This document shows positions 32,082 through 42,538 of a DNA stretch of 64,000 bases, in pieces. The notes under the pieces were generated by a model. That model was given only the letters and a program-made list of their open reading frames with translations. It did not search any database and was not told the origin of the DNA. The translations under genes were made by a program, and so were the position numbers. The DNA comes from Dermacentor variabilis. Lineage: Eukaryota; Arthropoda; Arachnida; Ixodida; Ixodidae. The stretch lies in NCBI RefSeq assembly GCF_050947875.1, contig NC_134572.1, forward strand, positions 152,603,105 through 152,667,104, written 5' to 3'. Position 1 is the first letter of the stretch. Every line of letters starts with the position of its first letter.

Positions 32082-35000
32082 TTAGGGGCTTCGACTTAAG
32101 CCATCGGCGTTACCGTTGAGACTCCCCTTTTTGTAACGCACCTCAAAGGAATATTGTTGCAAAGCGAGGCTCTAGCGCAGGAGGCGGCCATTTTCGGGAG
32201 AGATGGTCTGCAGCCATAGGAGAGGGCAGTGATCCGTCTCAATGATAAACCTCGAGCCGGCTAGATAGCATGACAATTTCTGAACGGCCCACACGAGACA
32301 TGCACACTCTTTCTCGGTGGCGCTATACGCCTGCTCACGACTGGTCAGCTTACGACTAGCATACAGGACGGGGTGTTCTACTTCTCCATTTTCCCGTTGG
32401 CACAGTACAACGCTCATCCCTCGCTCACTAGCATCGCACTGAAAAACGAACCATTTTGTATAGTCTGGCGATCGTAGCACAGGCTGGCTTGTTAGGGCAC
32501 TCTTTAGGGCGCTAAAAGCTCTTTCCTTTGTCTCGTCCCAGACAACTGTTTGAGGCTCTGTTTTTCTTAGAGCATCCGTCAGGGGAGCCGCGATATCAGA
32601 GTACCTGGGGATGTACCTCTGATAGTAGCCGGCGACACCTAAGAACGACCGAATATCGGTCTTCGTGCGCGGTTGCGGGAAGTCACGCACAGCGGCCACC
32701 TTTCTTTCAGAGGGGCGGCGACGACCCTGACCAATCACGTGACCGAGGTAGACAACCTCGGCCTGTGCTAACTGGCACTTAGGAGCCTTTACTGTCAAGC
32801 CCGCTTCGCGCAGGCGGGTTAGCACTGCCCGCAAGTGTGCCATATGCTCAGACCAGGATGCGGAGAATATCGCTACGTCGTCTAGATACGGTAAAGCGAA
32901 TTCTTGCTGCCCCCGCAACACTTTATCTATGAGGCTTGAAAAACAGTATGGCGCGTTCTTCAAACCAAAACTCAACACTTTAGGACGGAATGTTCCCATT
33001 GGTGAAATGAACGCCGCATACCTACTAGCCTCTTCTGTAAGTGGAACCTGCCAATAACCCCTGACAAGATCTAGGGTGGAAATAAACTGAGCGCTACTAA
33101 CTTTCTCAAGGCGCTCCTCGATGTTAGGGATCGGATAAATTTGATCCTTAGTGATGGAATTAAGCCTGCGGTAGTCGACGCAAGGACGAGGTTCCTTGCC
33201 CGGTACCTCAACTAAAATCAAAGGGGAGGTATAATCACTCTCACCTGCCTCAATAACACCGAGCTGTAGCATTTTCTTTACCTCAGCCTCCATAATATCG
33301 CTCTGGCGGGGTGACACCCGGTACGCCTTGGATCGTACTGGCTCTGGGGAGGTAAGTTCTATGTCATGAGTAAGGACAGAAGTCCTACCAGGCCTCTCAG
33401 AGAACAGACCTTGAAACTCTTGTAAGAGCTGGTGTAGTTCGGTTTTCTGCTCAGGCGACAGCGATGCTCCACTGACTAAGTCACTAATGACTTGACCGGT
33501 GTCTTCCGTGTTCGTCACTGAGCCTAGTCCCGGAAGCTCGACCGGAAGCTCTTCAGGAACGTTTACCATCATGCACACCACTGCTTCCCTTTGTCTATAA
33601 GGTTTGAGCAGATTACAGTGGTAAACTTGCTGTGCTTTCCGCTTTCCTGGCAGACTCACCACGTAGTTAAAGTCCGACAGTTTCTGAACAATTCGTGCTG
33701 GGCCCTCCCACTGCACGTCTAGTTTGTTGTTTAGCGATGTGCGCAATATCATGACCTCATCGCCCACCTCAAAACGACGGACCCTGGCGGTCCGATCATA
33801 ATAAACCTTGGCCCTCTGCTGGGCCTTTGCCATTGCTTCACCTGACAACTCCTGTGCCCTTCTTAAGCGTTCGAGGAGCTTAAGCACGTACTCCACCACG
33901 ACTGGGTCGTCGCCCCTGCCTTCCCACGATTCTCGAAGCATGCGAAGCGGAGACCGAAGTGAGCGACCGTACATCAGTTCAGCTGGCGAAAACCCCGTAG
34001 CCGCATGCGGCGCGGTCCTTAATGCAAACATCACCCCAGGCAGACACAGCTCCCAGTCAGTTCGATGTTCAAAACACAATGCTCTCAACACGCGCTTCAT
34101 GACGGAGTGGAGCTTCTCAACGGAATTCGACTGTGGGTGGTACACTGAGCTGTGTAGCAGCTTTACCCCACACCTTTCGAGAAAAGTTGTCGTCAAAGCG
34201 CTAGTAAACACTGTGCCCTGATCTGATTGGATTTCCGCCGGAAAACCAACTCGCGCAAATATGGACAGTAGTGCATTGACTATCTCAACTGAGCTGAGTT
34301 CTTTAAGCGGCACTGCTTCAGGGAACTTTGTCGCTGGGCAGATCACAGTCAAAATGTGTCTGTACCCCGTGGCTGTTACCGGCAGAGGTCCCACTGTATC
34401 AATAACGAGCCGTCTAAAAGGCTCCGTAATGATAGGTACCAATTTCAACGGCGCCCTCGATTTGTCCCCTGGTTTGCCCACCCGCTGACAGGTGTCACAG
34501 GTCCTCACGAAATGGTCTGCGTCCCGAAAACACCCTGGCCAATAGTACTCTTGCAAGAGACGGTCCTTAGTTTTCTTAACTCCTAGGTGTCCGGACCACG
34601 AACCCCCGTGCGACAAGCGCAACAGATCCTGACGATAGCATTGAGGCACGATCAGCTGATCGAACTCCCCTCCTCTGCGGTCTAGATACTTCCGGTACAG
34701 GACTCCACCTCGTTCCACAAAACGCGCATTTTTCCTGGCGATACCTTCCTTGACATTGCAGCGTATGTTTTCTAGGCTACCATCCTTCTTTTGCTCGGCT
34801 ATCAAAGCCGACCGGCTGACTTTTAGCAACCTATTAAGTCCGTCTGACGTAGGCGCGATGAGCAAATCTGCAGATAGCTCTTCAAACTTTCCCGCATCGG
34901 GATTTTCCTCTCCGGTATCTGGTGCCTTTAACGTTACAGACTCAAGTTTATTCAGTTCGGGCGTGCTCTGAATATCAGCTTGCTGCGCCTCTGACCCTTT

Positions 35001-35411
35001 CTCATTGTTCGATAACGTCGGCCCCGCAACTACCGCCTTTGCAGCGAGCTCCCGAACCTTCGACCTGGTTAAGGCCTGAACGCTAGCCTCACCAAACAAA
35101 AGCCCCTTCTCGCGCAGGAGGTGATCGGACCTGTTTGAAAATAGGTACGGGTACTGGGGGGGCAGCATAGATGACACTGCCGCCTCCGTCTCAAGCGCTC
35201 CGAAAGGTCCTTCAATAAGCACCTTTGCTACTGGCAGACACACGCTATGAGCTTCCACGGCTTGCTTGATCCATGCGCACTCGCCCGTGAACATATGGGG
35301 TTCTACGTAAGAGGGGTGAACTACATCCATCGTAGCTGCGGAATCGCGAAGCACTCGGCACTCTTTCCCGTTCACGAGGAGGTCTCGCATGTAAGGCTCG
35401 AGAAGCTTCAT
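32082..35411 (-). CDS. pol: Element A pol: protease, integrase, RT, RNase H
   Basis: Pol makes the enzymes of retrotransposition. The 1079-codon frame ends early at 32172, where the Trp codon present in B is TAG. The frame then continues to the natural end at 32082-32084. Order: retropepsin-like LRDSAATMDVV near residue 23; integrase zinc region SHGGSWSGHLG then CDTCQRVG; integrase core VIDTVGPLP, SDQGTVF and SVEKLH giving D-D-E; RT with CVDYRRLN, TLDLVRGYWQ and YLDDVAIF (about 842-849); RNase H with CDASERGM and TEKECAC. All catalytic residues seen are present. IN before RT is unusual for gypsy elements. This is the better-kept copy. Confidence 0.9.
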
Positions 35412-35432
35412 GTTCTCGTCAGTGCTGCATAA

Positions 35433-36539
35433 TCAAAAAAACACAACTTTTGGTGTTGTTTCCGGACACTGCGCCGAAAAGTGACCCGGCTTCTGGCACG
35501 TATAACAAACGCGCGCTTGCCTCATCTCGAACCGCTTTCTGCGTTCGGCTTCGGCTGCCGCCGTCTCCTTACGTTTGGTCGGACTGCTTTCACTCGCATC
35601 CGCACTACGCGTGTCCCCCTTTAATCTCTTGGGCGTGAACTTCGGCCTCTCAAACTTGGGGCAAAATTCACCCTTTTGACCGTCCTTAGCTCCGCGAGCC
35701 CGACGCGTCACAAACTCCTCGGCTAGCTCAGCGGCTTTAGCCACCGTACAAACGTCTGGCCTATCCAAGACCCAGTACCGCACGTTCTCAGGTAACCGAC
35801 TATAAAACTGTTCCAGCCCGAAGCACTGCAGAACTTTATCGTGGTCACCAAACGCTTTCTCTTCTTTGAGCCACTCCTGCATGTTTGACATAAGCTTGTA
35901 CGCAAACTCCGTATATGACTCACTTTTGCCTTTCTCATTTTCCCGAAACTTCCGACGGAAAGCCTCCGCTGACAGCCTGTACTTTTTTAGCAGACTCGAT
36001 TTCACTTTGTCGAAATCCTCTGCCTCCTCTCTATTCAAGCGAGCGACTACGTCGGCCGCCTCGCCGGGTAACAAAGTGAGCAAGCGCTGTGGCCACGTTT
36101 CCCGAGAGAACCCCTGCTTCTCGCACGTTCGCTCGAAGTTAACCAGGAACAAACCAATGTCCTCTCCAAGCTTAAACGGCCGCATCAGGTCAGTCATTTT
36201 GAACAATACTCGTTCTCCTGCACCGTGTGCCTGACTTCCATTACGAGCGCGTTCCATCTCAATCTCGAGACGCTTCATTTCCAACGCGTGTTGACGGTCG
36301 CGCTCTTCTTTTTTCCCTTGTTGCTCTCGCTCTTTTTGTTCTTTAAGTTCGCTCTCCTGTCTATTTGCAGTCTCCCTCTCCTCAATGGACTCAAGGCATT
36401 CCGACAGCTCGTCATCCTCAGCTTCTAACTCAAGAATAGCCTTTAGCAGTTCTGGTTTTCTGAGTTTGTCCGAGACATCCAGACCCAACTCTCTTGCAAG
36501 CTCCAGCAATTTCGGTTTGCGCAACGACTTCAAATCCAT
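35433..36539 (-). CDS. gag: Element A gag: SAP-like, coiled coil, SCAN-like capsid, zinc knuckle
   Basis: 368 residues starting at an ATG at 36539. Residues 4-37 (LRKPKLLELARELGLDVSDK then LRKPELLKAILE) look like a SAP-type helix-turn-helix repeat. Residues 40-105 are Glu/Lys/Arg rich and would form a coiled coil. The capsid includes WPQRLLTLLPGEAADVVARL. A SCAN-like stretch follows, with FRRKFRENEKGKSESYTEFA, LQCFGLEQFYSRLPENVRYW and AAELAEEFV. The C-terminus has one knuckle, CYTCQKPGHFSAQC. A TGA at the gag-pol junction (TCA in B) separates gag from pol; it reads as a point mutation. Confidence 0.9.
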   Translation of the reverse strand: MDLKSLRKPKLLELARELGLDVSDKLRKPELLKAILELEAEDDELSECLESIEERETANRQESELKEQKEREQQGKKEERDRQHALEMKRLEIEMERARNGSQAHGAGERVLFKMTDLMRPFKLGEDIGLFLVNFERTCEKQGFSRETWPQRLLTLLPGEAADVVARLNREEAEDFDKVKSSLLKKYRLSAEAFRRKFRENEKGKSESYTEFAYKLMSNMQEWLKEEKAFGDHDKVLQCFGLEQFYSRLPENVRYWVLDRPDVCTVAKAAELAEEFVTRRARGAKDGQKGEFCPKFERPKFTPKRLKGDTRSADASESSPTKRKETAAAEAERRKRFEMRQARVCYTCQKPGHFSAQCPETTPKVVFF

Positions 36540-36854
36540 GGCTGCTCTGAATGCTGCTTTCTCTACTGCTTACTATTGTCTTGCCGCAAACTAACCCGGC
36601 AGCAACGACAACCACAATTACCAGCTCTGTTTCTAACACTAACAAAAGCCTGGCAAAGCTCAGAAGAAGAAAGTCCCGCACTCACCAAACCTCGCAGTCA
36701 AGAGTTCAGCGCAGTCGTTCCGCTGCAGGCAACCAGTCATCACACAGGGCTCGTTGCACTGCTCCCGGATCGTTGTTGAGCTGCTCAGCATACCGTCAAC
36801 TGCATATCTTCGCTGCTGGCCTCCGTTGTCGCGATCTCACCGCTGGCAGACAGT
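36540..36854 (-). other. Element A leader between 5' LTR and gag
   Basis: About 315 bp, homologous to 37690-37989 of B. The base next to the LTR reads actgtctgccagcgg on the coding strand, which lacks the TGG start of a typical primer-binding site, so the primer is unclear. A caggtttggtgagtg-like donor (near 36692 on the complement) is conserved in B. Confidence 0.55.
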
Positions 36855-37602
36855 TGTTGTGGTCCGACTGCTGGTACGAGTTGTTTGGAACTCGGCGCTG
36901 ACGCCCGTGGTTGCACCTGGGTCGCAAGCCCCAAGGGTAGCGTTGGCCTGGCGGCCTGGGGTACAACTGGAAGCATCCGAAGGTCCCGGCAAAGCATGAG
37001 TCGACTGGTAACAACAAAACAACTTGTTTATTCTAACATCGCAAAGAGTTGGCGGTCAGGTTGACCGAAGTAGAGAGACGGGAGAGCACGTTACTCAACA
37101 GAAGAAATCGGAGCCCTCCTTTTTCGTCCGGGGGCAGCTGCTTTTATACTCTCGCAGTTGAGGGCAAGAAGGAACCCCTCAATAGACGAGCACGTGATTG
37201 TAGAATGGGATAAGGTGACGCATACTGTCGTGTCGCCGGAGAAGGTGACTCACACTGTCGTATCGCCGCCGGTCGGGCACAAGGAGGAGAAGGTGACTCC
37301 TACTGTCGTATCGCCGCCGGTCGGGCACAATGGGGAGGAGAAGGTGACTCACACTGTCGTGTCGCCTGTCAAACCCCTCGCTTCACAGGGGTTGGGAGCT
37401 CCTCTCCCCGGCTGCCGCGCTTCGACAAGCGTGGGCACCAATATGCACATACACTCACACACGCACATGAAGACACGTGGCATCGGAACATGCCTGGACG
37501 CGCTTGGCGGGGAGCGTAGCGGCGACGCCGAACGGGCCAAAATGTCTGCCGCTTTGTTGCAGTCGCGCCGGCTAAACCGCGCGTCGTAGGCGAAACGTAA
37601 CA
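36855..37602 (-). repeat. Element A 5' LTR
   Basis: 748 bp, nearly identical to 30851-31599. It includes TATA (37141-37148, complement) and AATAAA (37027-37032, complement). Sampled stretches differ at only a few positions, so the insertion is young. The right end TGTTACG abuts the CCGC duplication and then the rest of the 5' LTR of B. Confidence 0.9.
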
Positions 37603-37606
37603 CCGC

Positions 37607-37691
37607 CAGGCCAACGCTACCCTTGGGGCTTGCGACCCAGGTGCAACAACGGGCGTCAGCGCCGAGTTCCCAACAACTCGCGCCAGCGGTG
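37607..37691 (+). repeat. Element B 5' LTR, second part
   Basis: Continues the LTR after the A insertion: caggccaacgctacccttgg to gccagcggtg. Compared with the 3' LTR end (cgattacaaca), the last 11 LTR bases and the adjoining primer-site region are missing. They were lost between two copies of gccagcggtg, one in the LTR and one in the leader, as element A shows. Confidence 0.8.
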
Positions 37692-37989
37692 AGATCGCGA
37701 CAACGGAGGCCAGCAGCGAAGAGATGCAGTTGACTGTATGTTGAGCAGCTCATCGACCATCCGGGAGCAGTGCAACGAGCCCTGTGTGATGACTGGTTGC
37801 CTGCAGCGGAACGACTGCGCTGAACTCTTGGCTGCGAGGTTTGGTGAGTGCGGGACTTTGTTCTTCTGAGCTTTGCCAGGCTTTTGTTAGTGTCAGAAAC
37901 AGAGCTGGTAATTGTGGTTGTCGTTGCTGCCGGGTTAGATTGCGGCAAGACAATAATAGGCAGTAGAGAAAGCAGCATTCAGAGCAGCC
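37692..37989 (+). other. Element B leader
   Basis: About 300 bp up to the gag ATG. A gaggtttggtgagtgcgg sequence near 37835-37853 looks like a splice donor (GTGAGT), and polypyrimidine-like stretches plus AG occur before 37980. An intron in the leader is possible but unproven. The ATG context (cagccATGg) is good. Confidence 0.5.
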
Positions 37990-40206
37990 ATGGATTCGAA
38001 GTCGTTGCGCAAACCGAAATTGCTGGAGCGTGCAAGAGAGTTGGGTCTGGATGTCTCAGACAAACTCAGAAAACCTGAACTGCTAAGGGCTATTCTTGAG
38101 TTAGAGGCTGAGGATGACGAGCTGTCGGAATGCCTTGAGACCATTGAGGAGAGGGAGACTGCAAAAAGACAGGAGCGCGAACTTAAAGAGCAAAAAGAAA
38201 AAGAAGAGCGTGAACGTAAAGAACAGAAAGAAAAAGAAGAGCGCGAACACGCTTTGGAAATGAAGCGTCTCGAGGTAGAGATGGAACGCGCTCGTAATGG
38301 AAGTCAGGCACACGGTGCAGGAGAACGCGTATTGTTCAAAATGACTGACCTGATGCGGCCGTTTAAGCTTGGAGAGGACATTGGTTTGTTCCTGGTTAAC
38401 TTTGAGCGAACGTGCGAGAAGCAGGGGTTCTCTCGGGAAACGTGGCCACAGCGCTTGCTCACTTTGTTACCCGGCGAGGCGGCCGACGTAGTCGCTCGCT
38501 TGGATAGAGAGGAGGCAGAGGATTTCGACACAGTGAAATCGAGTCTTCTAAAAAAGTACCGGCTGTCTGCGGAGGCGTTCCGTCGGAAGTTTCGGGAAAA
38601 TGAGAAAGGCAGAAGTGAGTCATACACAGAGTTTGCGTACAGGCTAATGTCAAACATGCAGGAGTGGCTCAAAGAAGAGAAAGCGTTTGGTGACCACGAT
38701 AAAGTTCTGCAGTGTTTTGGGCTAGAACAGTTTTATAGTCGGTTACCTGAGAACGTGCGGTACTGGGTCTTGGATAGGCCAGACGTTTGTACGGTGGCTA
38801 AAGCCGCTGAGCTAGCCGAGGAGTTTGTGACGCGTCGGGCTCGCGGAGCTAAGGACGGTCAAAAGGGTGAATTTGGCTCGAAGTTTGAGAGGCCGAAGTT
38901 CACACCCATGAGAGCAAAGGGGAACACACGTAGTGCGGATGCGAGTGAAAGCATTGCGACAGAACGTAAGGAGACGGCGGCAGCCGAAGCCGAACGCAGA
39001 AAGCGGTTCGAGATGAGGCAAGCGCGCGTGTGTTATACGTGCCAGAAGCCGGGGCACTTTTCAGCGCAGTGTCCGGACAGAAAGCGGTTCGAGATGAGGC
39101 AAGCGCGCGTTTGTTATACGTGCCAGAAGCCGGGTCACTTTTCGGCGCAGTGTCCGGAAACAAAACCAAAAGTTGTGTTTTTGTCATTAGGCAGCACTGA
39201 CGAGAACATGAAGCTTCTCGAGCCTTACATGCGTGACCTCCTGGTGAACGGGAAAGAGTGCCGAGTGCTTCGCGATTCCGCAGCTACAATGGATGTAGTT
39301 CACCCCTCTTACGTAGAACCCGATATGTTCACGGGCGAGTGTGCATGGATCAAGCAAGCCGTGGAAGCTCATAGCGTGTGTCTGCCGGTAGCAAAGGTGC
39401 TTATTGAAGGACCTTTCGGAGCGCTTGAGACGGAGGCCGCAGTGTCATCTATGCTGCCTCCCCAGTACCCGTACCTATTTTCGAACAGGTCCGATCACCT
39501 CCTGCGCGAGAAGGGGCTTTTGTTTGGTGAGGCTAGCGTTCAGGCCTTAACCAGATCGAAGGTTCGGGAGCTCGCTGCAAAGGCGGTAGTTGCGGGGCCG
39601 ACGTTATCGAACAATGAGAAAGGGTCAGAGGCGCAGCAAGCTGATATTCGGAGCACGCCCGAACTGAATAAACTTGAGTCTGTAACGTTAAAGGCACCAG
39701 ATACTGGAGAGGAAATTCCCGATGCGGGAAAGTTAGAAGAGCTATCTGCAGATTTGCTCATCGCGCCTACGTCAGACGGACTTGATAGGTTGCTAAAAGT
39801 CAGCCGGTCGGCTTTGATAGCCGAGCAAAAAAAGGATGGCAGCCTAGAAAACGTACGCTGCATTGTCAAGGAAGGTATCGCCAGGAAAAATGCGCGTTTT
39901 GTGGAAAGAGGTGGAGTCCTGTACCGGAAGTATCTAGACCGCAGAGCAGTGGAGTTCGATCAGCTGATCGTGCCTCAATGCTATCGTCAGGATCTGTTGC
40001 GCTTGTCGCACGGGGGTTCGTGGTCCGGACACCTAGGAGTTAAGAAAACTAAGGACCGTCTCTTGCAAGAGTACTATTGGCCAGGGTGTTTTCGGGACAC
40101 AGACCATTTCGTGAGGACATGTGACACCTGTCAGCGGGTGGGCAAACCAGGGGACAAATCGAGGGCGCCGTTGAGATTGGTACCTATCATTACGGAGCCT
40201 TTTTAG
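37990..40206 (+). CDS. gag-pol: Element B gag-PR-IN (first part), single fused frame
   Basis: 738 residues from a well-placed ATG. SAP-like 4-37, coiled coil 40-105 with a duplicated KEQKEKEERE stretch, capsid with the SCAN-like part (about 225-300), then two zinc knuckles (about 348-361 and 375-388) created by an 81-bp in-frame duplication. Protease follows without a stop (RDSAATMDVV near 428). The integrase zinc domain (SHGGSWSGHLG, CDTCQRVG) is near the end. The frame stops at 40204-40206 after ITEPF, because a T-run has five T where A has four. The rest of pol continues in the next frame. In A the same junction is gag, stop, pol; here it is one polyprotein. Confidence 0.9.
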   Translation: MDSKSLRKPKLLERARELGLDVSDKLRKPELLRAILELEAEDDELSECLETIEERETAKRQERELKEQKEKEERERKEQKEKEEREHALEMKRLEVEMERARNGSQAHGAGERVLFKMTDLMRPFKLGEDIGLFLVNFERTCEKQGFSRETWPQRLLTLLPGEAADVVARLDREEAEDFDTVKSSLLKKYRLSAEAFRRKFRENEKGRSESYTEFAYRLMSNMQEWLKEEKAFGDHDKVLQCFGLEQFYSRLPENVRYWVLDRPDVCTVAKAAELAEEFVTRRARGAKDGQKGEFGSKFERPKFTPMRAKGNTRSADASESIATERKETAAAEAERRKRFEMRQARVCYTCQKPGHFSAQCPDRKRFEMRQARVCYTCQKPGHFSAQCPETKPKVVFLSLGSTDENMKLLEPYMRDLLVNGKECRVLRDSAATMDVVHPSYVEPDMFTGECAWIKQAVEAHSVCLPVAKVLIEGPFGALETEAAVSSMLPPQYPYLFSNRSDHLLREKGLLFGEASVQALTRSKVRELAAKAVVAGPTLSNNEKGSEAQQADIRSTPELNKLESVTLKAPDTGEEIPDAGKLEELSADLLIAPTSDGLDRLLKVSRSALIAEQKKDGSLENVRCIVKEGIARKNARFVERGGVLYRKYLDRRAVEFDQLIVPQCYRQDLLRLSHGGSWSGHLGVKKTKDRLLQEYYWPGCFRDTDHFVRTCDTCQRVGKPGDKSRAPLRLVPIITEPF
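38998..39159 (+). repeat. 81-bp in-frame tandem duplication of the zinc knuckle
   Basis: Copy 1 starts at 38998 and copy 2 at 39079, both reading agaaagcggttcgagatgag through the cagtgtccgg end. The two differ at a few bases. Element A has a single copy. The result is a gag with two CCHC knuckles 27 residues apart. Confidence 0.9.
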
Positions 40207-42538
40207 ACGGCTCGTTATTGATACAGTGGGACCTCTGCCGGTAACAGCCACGGGGTACAGACACATTTTGACTGTGATCTGCCCAGCGACAAAGTTCCAT
40301 GAAGCAGTGCCGCTTAAAGAACTCAGCTCAGTTGAGATAGTCAATGCACTACTGTCCATATTTGCGCGAGTTGGTTTTCCTGCGGAAATCCAATCAGTTC
40401 AGGGCACAGTGTTTACTAGCGCTTTGACGACAACTTTTCTCGAAAGGTGTGGGGTAAAGCTGTTACACAGCTCAGTGTACCACCCACAGTCGAACTCCGT
40501 TGAGAAGCTCCACTCCGTCATGAAGCGCGTGTTGAGAGCATTGTGTTTTGAACATCAAACTGACTGGGAGCTGTGTCTGCCTGGGGTGATGTTTGCATTA
40601 CGGACCGCGCCGCATGCGGCTACGGGGTTTTCGCCAGCTGAACTGGTGTACGGTCGCTCGCTTCGGTCTCCGCTTCGCATGCTTCGAGAATCGTGGGAAG
40701 GCAGGGGCGACGACCCAGTCGTGGTGGAGTACGTGCTTAAGCTCCTCGAACGCTCAAGAAGGGCACAGGAGTTGTTAGGTGAAGCAATGGCAAAGGCCCA
40801 GCAGAGGGCAAAGGTTTATTATGATCGGACCGCCAGGGCCCGTCGTTTTGAGGTGGGCGATGAGGTCATGATATTGCGCACATCGCTAAACAACAAACTA
40901 GACGTGCAGTGGGAGGGCCCAGCACGAATTGTTCAGAAACTGACGGACGTTAACTACGTGGTGAGTCTGCCAGGAAAGCGGAAAGCACAGCAAGTTTACC
41001 ACTGTAATCTGCTCAATCCTTATAGACAAAGGGAAGCAGTGGTGTGCATGATGGTAAACGTTCCTGAAGAGCTTCCGATCGAGCTTCCGGGACTAAGCTC
41101 AGTGACGAACAGGAAAGACACCGATCAGGTCATTAGTGACTTAGCCAGTGGGGCATCGCTGTCGCCTGAGCAGAAAACCGAACTACACCAGCTCTTACAA
41201 GAGTTTCAAGGTCTGTTCTCTGAGAGGCCTGGTAGGACTTCTGTCCTTACTCATGACATAGAACTTACCTCCCCAGAGCCAGTACGATCCAAGGCGTACC
41301 GGGTGTCACCCCGCCAGAGCGATATTATGGAGGCTGAGGTAAAGAAAATGCTACAGCTCGGTGTTATTGAGGCAGGTGAGAGTGATTATACCTCCCCTTT
41401 GATTTTAGTTGAGGTACCGGGCAAGGAACCTCGTCCTTGCGTCGACTACCGCAGGCTTAATTCCATCACTAAGGATCAAATTTATCCGATCCCTAACATC
41501 GAGGAGCGCCTTGAGAAAGTTAGTAGCGCTCAGTTTATTTCCACCCTAGATCTTGTCAGGGGTTATTGGCAGGTTCCACTTACAGAAGAGGCTAGTAGGT
41601 ATGCGGCGTCCATTTCACCAATGGGAACATTCCGTCCTAAAGTGTTGAGTTTTGGTTTGAAGAACGCGCCATACTGTTTTTCAAGCCTCATGGATAACGT
41701 GTTGGGGGGACAGCAAGAATTCGCTTTACCGTATCTAGACGACGTAGCGATATTCTCCGCATCCTGGTCTGAGCATATGGCACACTTGCGGGCAGTGCTA
41801 ACCCGCCTGCGCGAAGCGGGCTCGACAGTCAAGGCTCCCAAGTGCCAGTTAGCACAGGCCGAGGTTGTCTACCTCGGCCACGTGATGGGTCAGGGTCGTC
41901 GCCGCCCCTCTGAAATAAAGGTGGCCGCTGTGCGAGACTTCCCGCAACCGCGCACGAAGACCGATATTCGGTCGTTCTTAGGTGTCGCCGCCTACTATCA
42001 GAGGTACATCCCCAGGTACTCTGATATCGCGGCTCCCCTGACGGATGCTCTAAGAAAAACAGAGCCCCAAACAGTCGTATGGGACGAGACAAAGGAAAGA
42101 GCTTTTAGCGCCCTAAAGAGCGCCCTAACAAGCCAGCCTGTGCTACGATCGCCAGACTACACAAAAGGGTTCGTAGTTCAGTGCGATGCTAGTGAGCGAG
42201 GCATGGGCGTTGTACTGTGCCAACGGGAAAATGGAGAAGTAGAACACCCCGTCCTGTATGCTAGTCGTAAGCTGACCAGTCGTGAGCAGGCGTATAGCGC
42301 CACCGAGAAAGAGTGTGCGTGTCTCGTGTGGGCCGTTCAGAAATTGTCATGCTATCTAGCCGGCTCGAGGTTTATCATTGAGACGGATCACTGCCCTCTC
42401 CAATGGCTGCAGACCATCTCTCCCAAAAATGGCCGCCTCCTGCGCTGGAGCCTCGCTTTGCAACAATATTCCTTTGAGGTGCGTTACAAAAAGAGGAGTC
42501 TCAACGGTAACGCCGATTGCTTAAATCGAAGCCCCTAA
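40207..42538 (+). CDS. pol: Element B pol, second part: IN core, RT, RNase H
   Basis: The open frame resumes right after the one-base insertion at about 40200-40204 and runs to 42538. The first in-frame ATG is at 40226, but it is not a biological start. The integrase first Asp (VIDTVGPLP) is present. The second is Val (QSVQGTVF where A has QSDQGTVF), so the D-D-E triad is broken. Glu is in NSVEKLH. RT motifs CVDYRRLN, TLDLVRGYWQ and YLDDVAIF (41732-41755) and RNase H CDASERGM, TEKECAC and ETDHCPL are intact. It ends NGNADCLNRSP. This copy has at least two inactivating changes. Confidence 0.9.

Larger units (their letters stand above)
30851..37602 (-). mobile_element. Element A: Gmr1-order gypsy retrotransposon inserted in element B LTR
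   Basis: It is flanked by CCGC (30847-30850 and 37603-37606). It is 6,752 bp, with LTRs 30851-31599 and 36855-37602. It lies in opposite orientation to B. Joining the flanks restores the LTR sequence of B (compare 43790-43810), so A inserted into B. Gag and pol frames are nearly intact. Confidence 0.9.

Noticed and set aside
32528..34971. Open frames on the plus strand across element A pol
   Set aside because: They lie antisense to a well-supported pol frame and match no protein; the same shadows recur antisense to element B.
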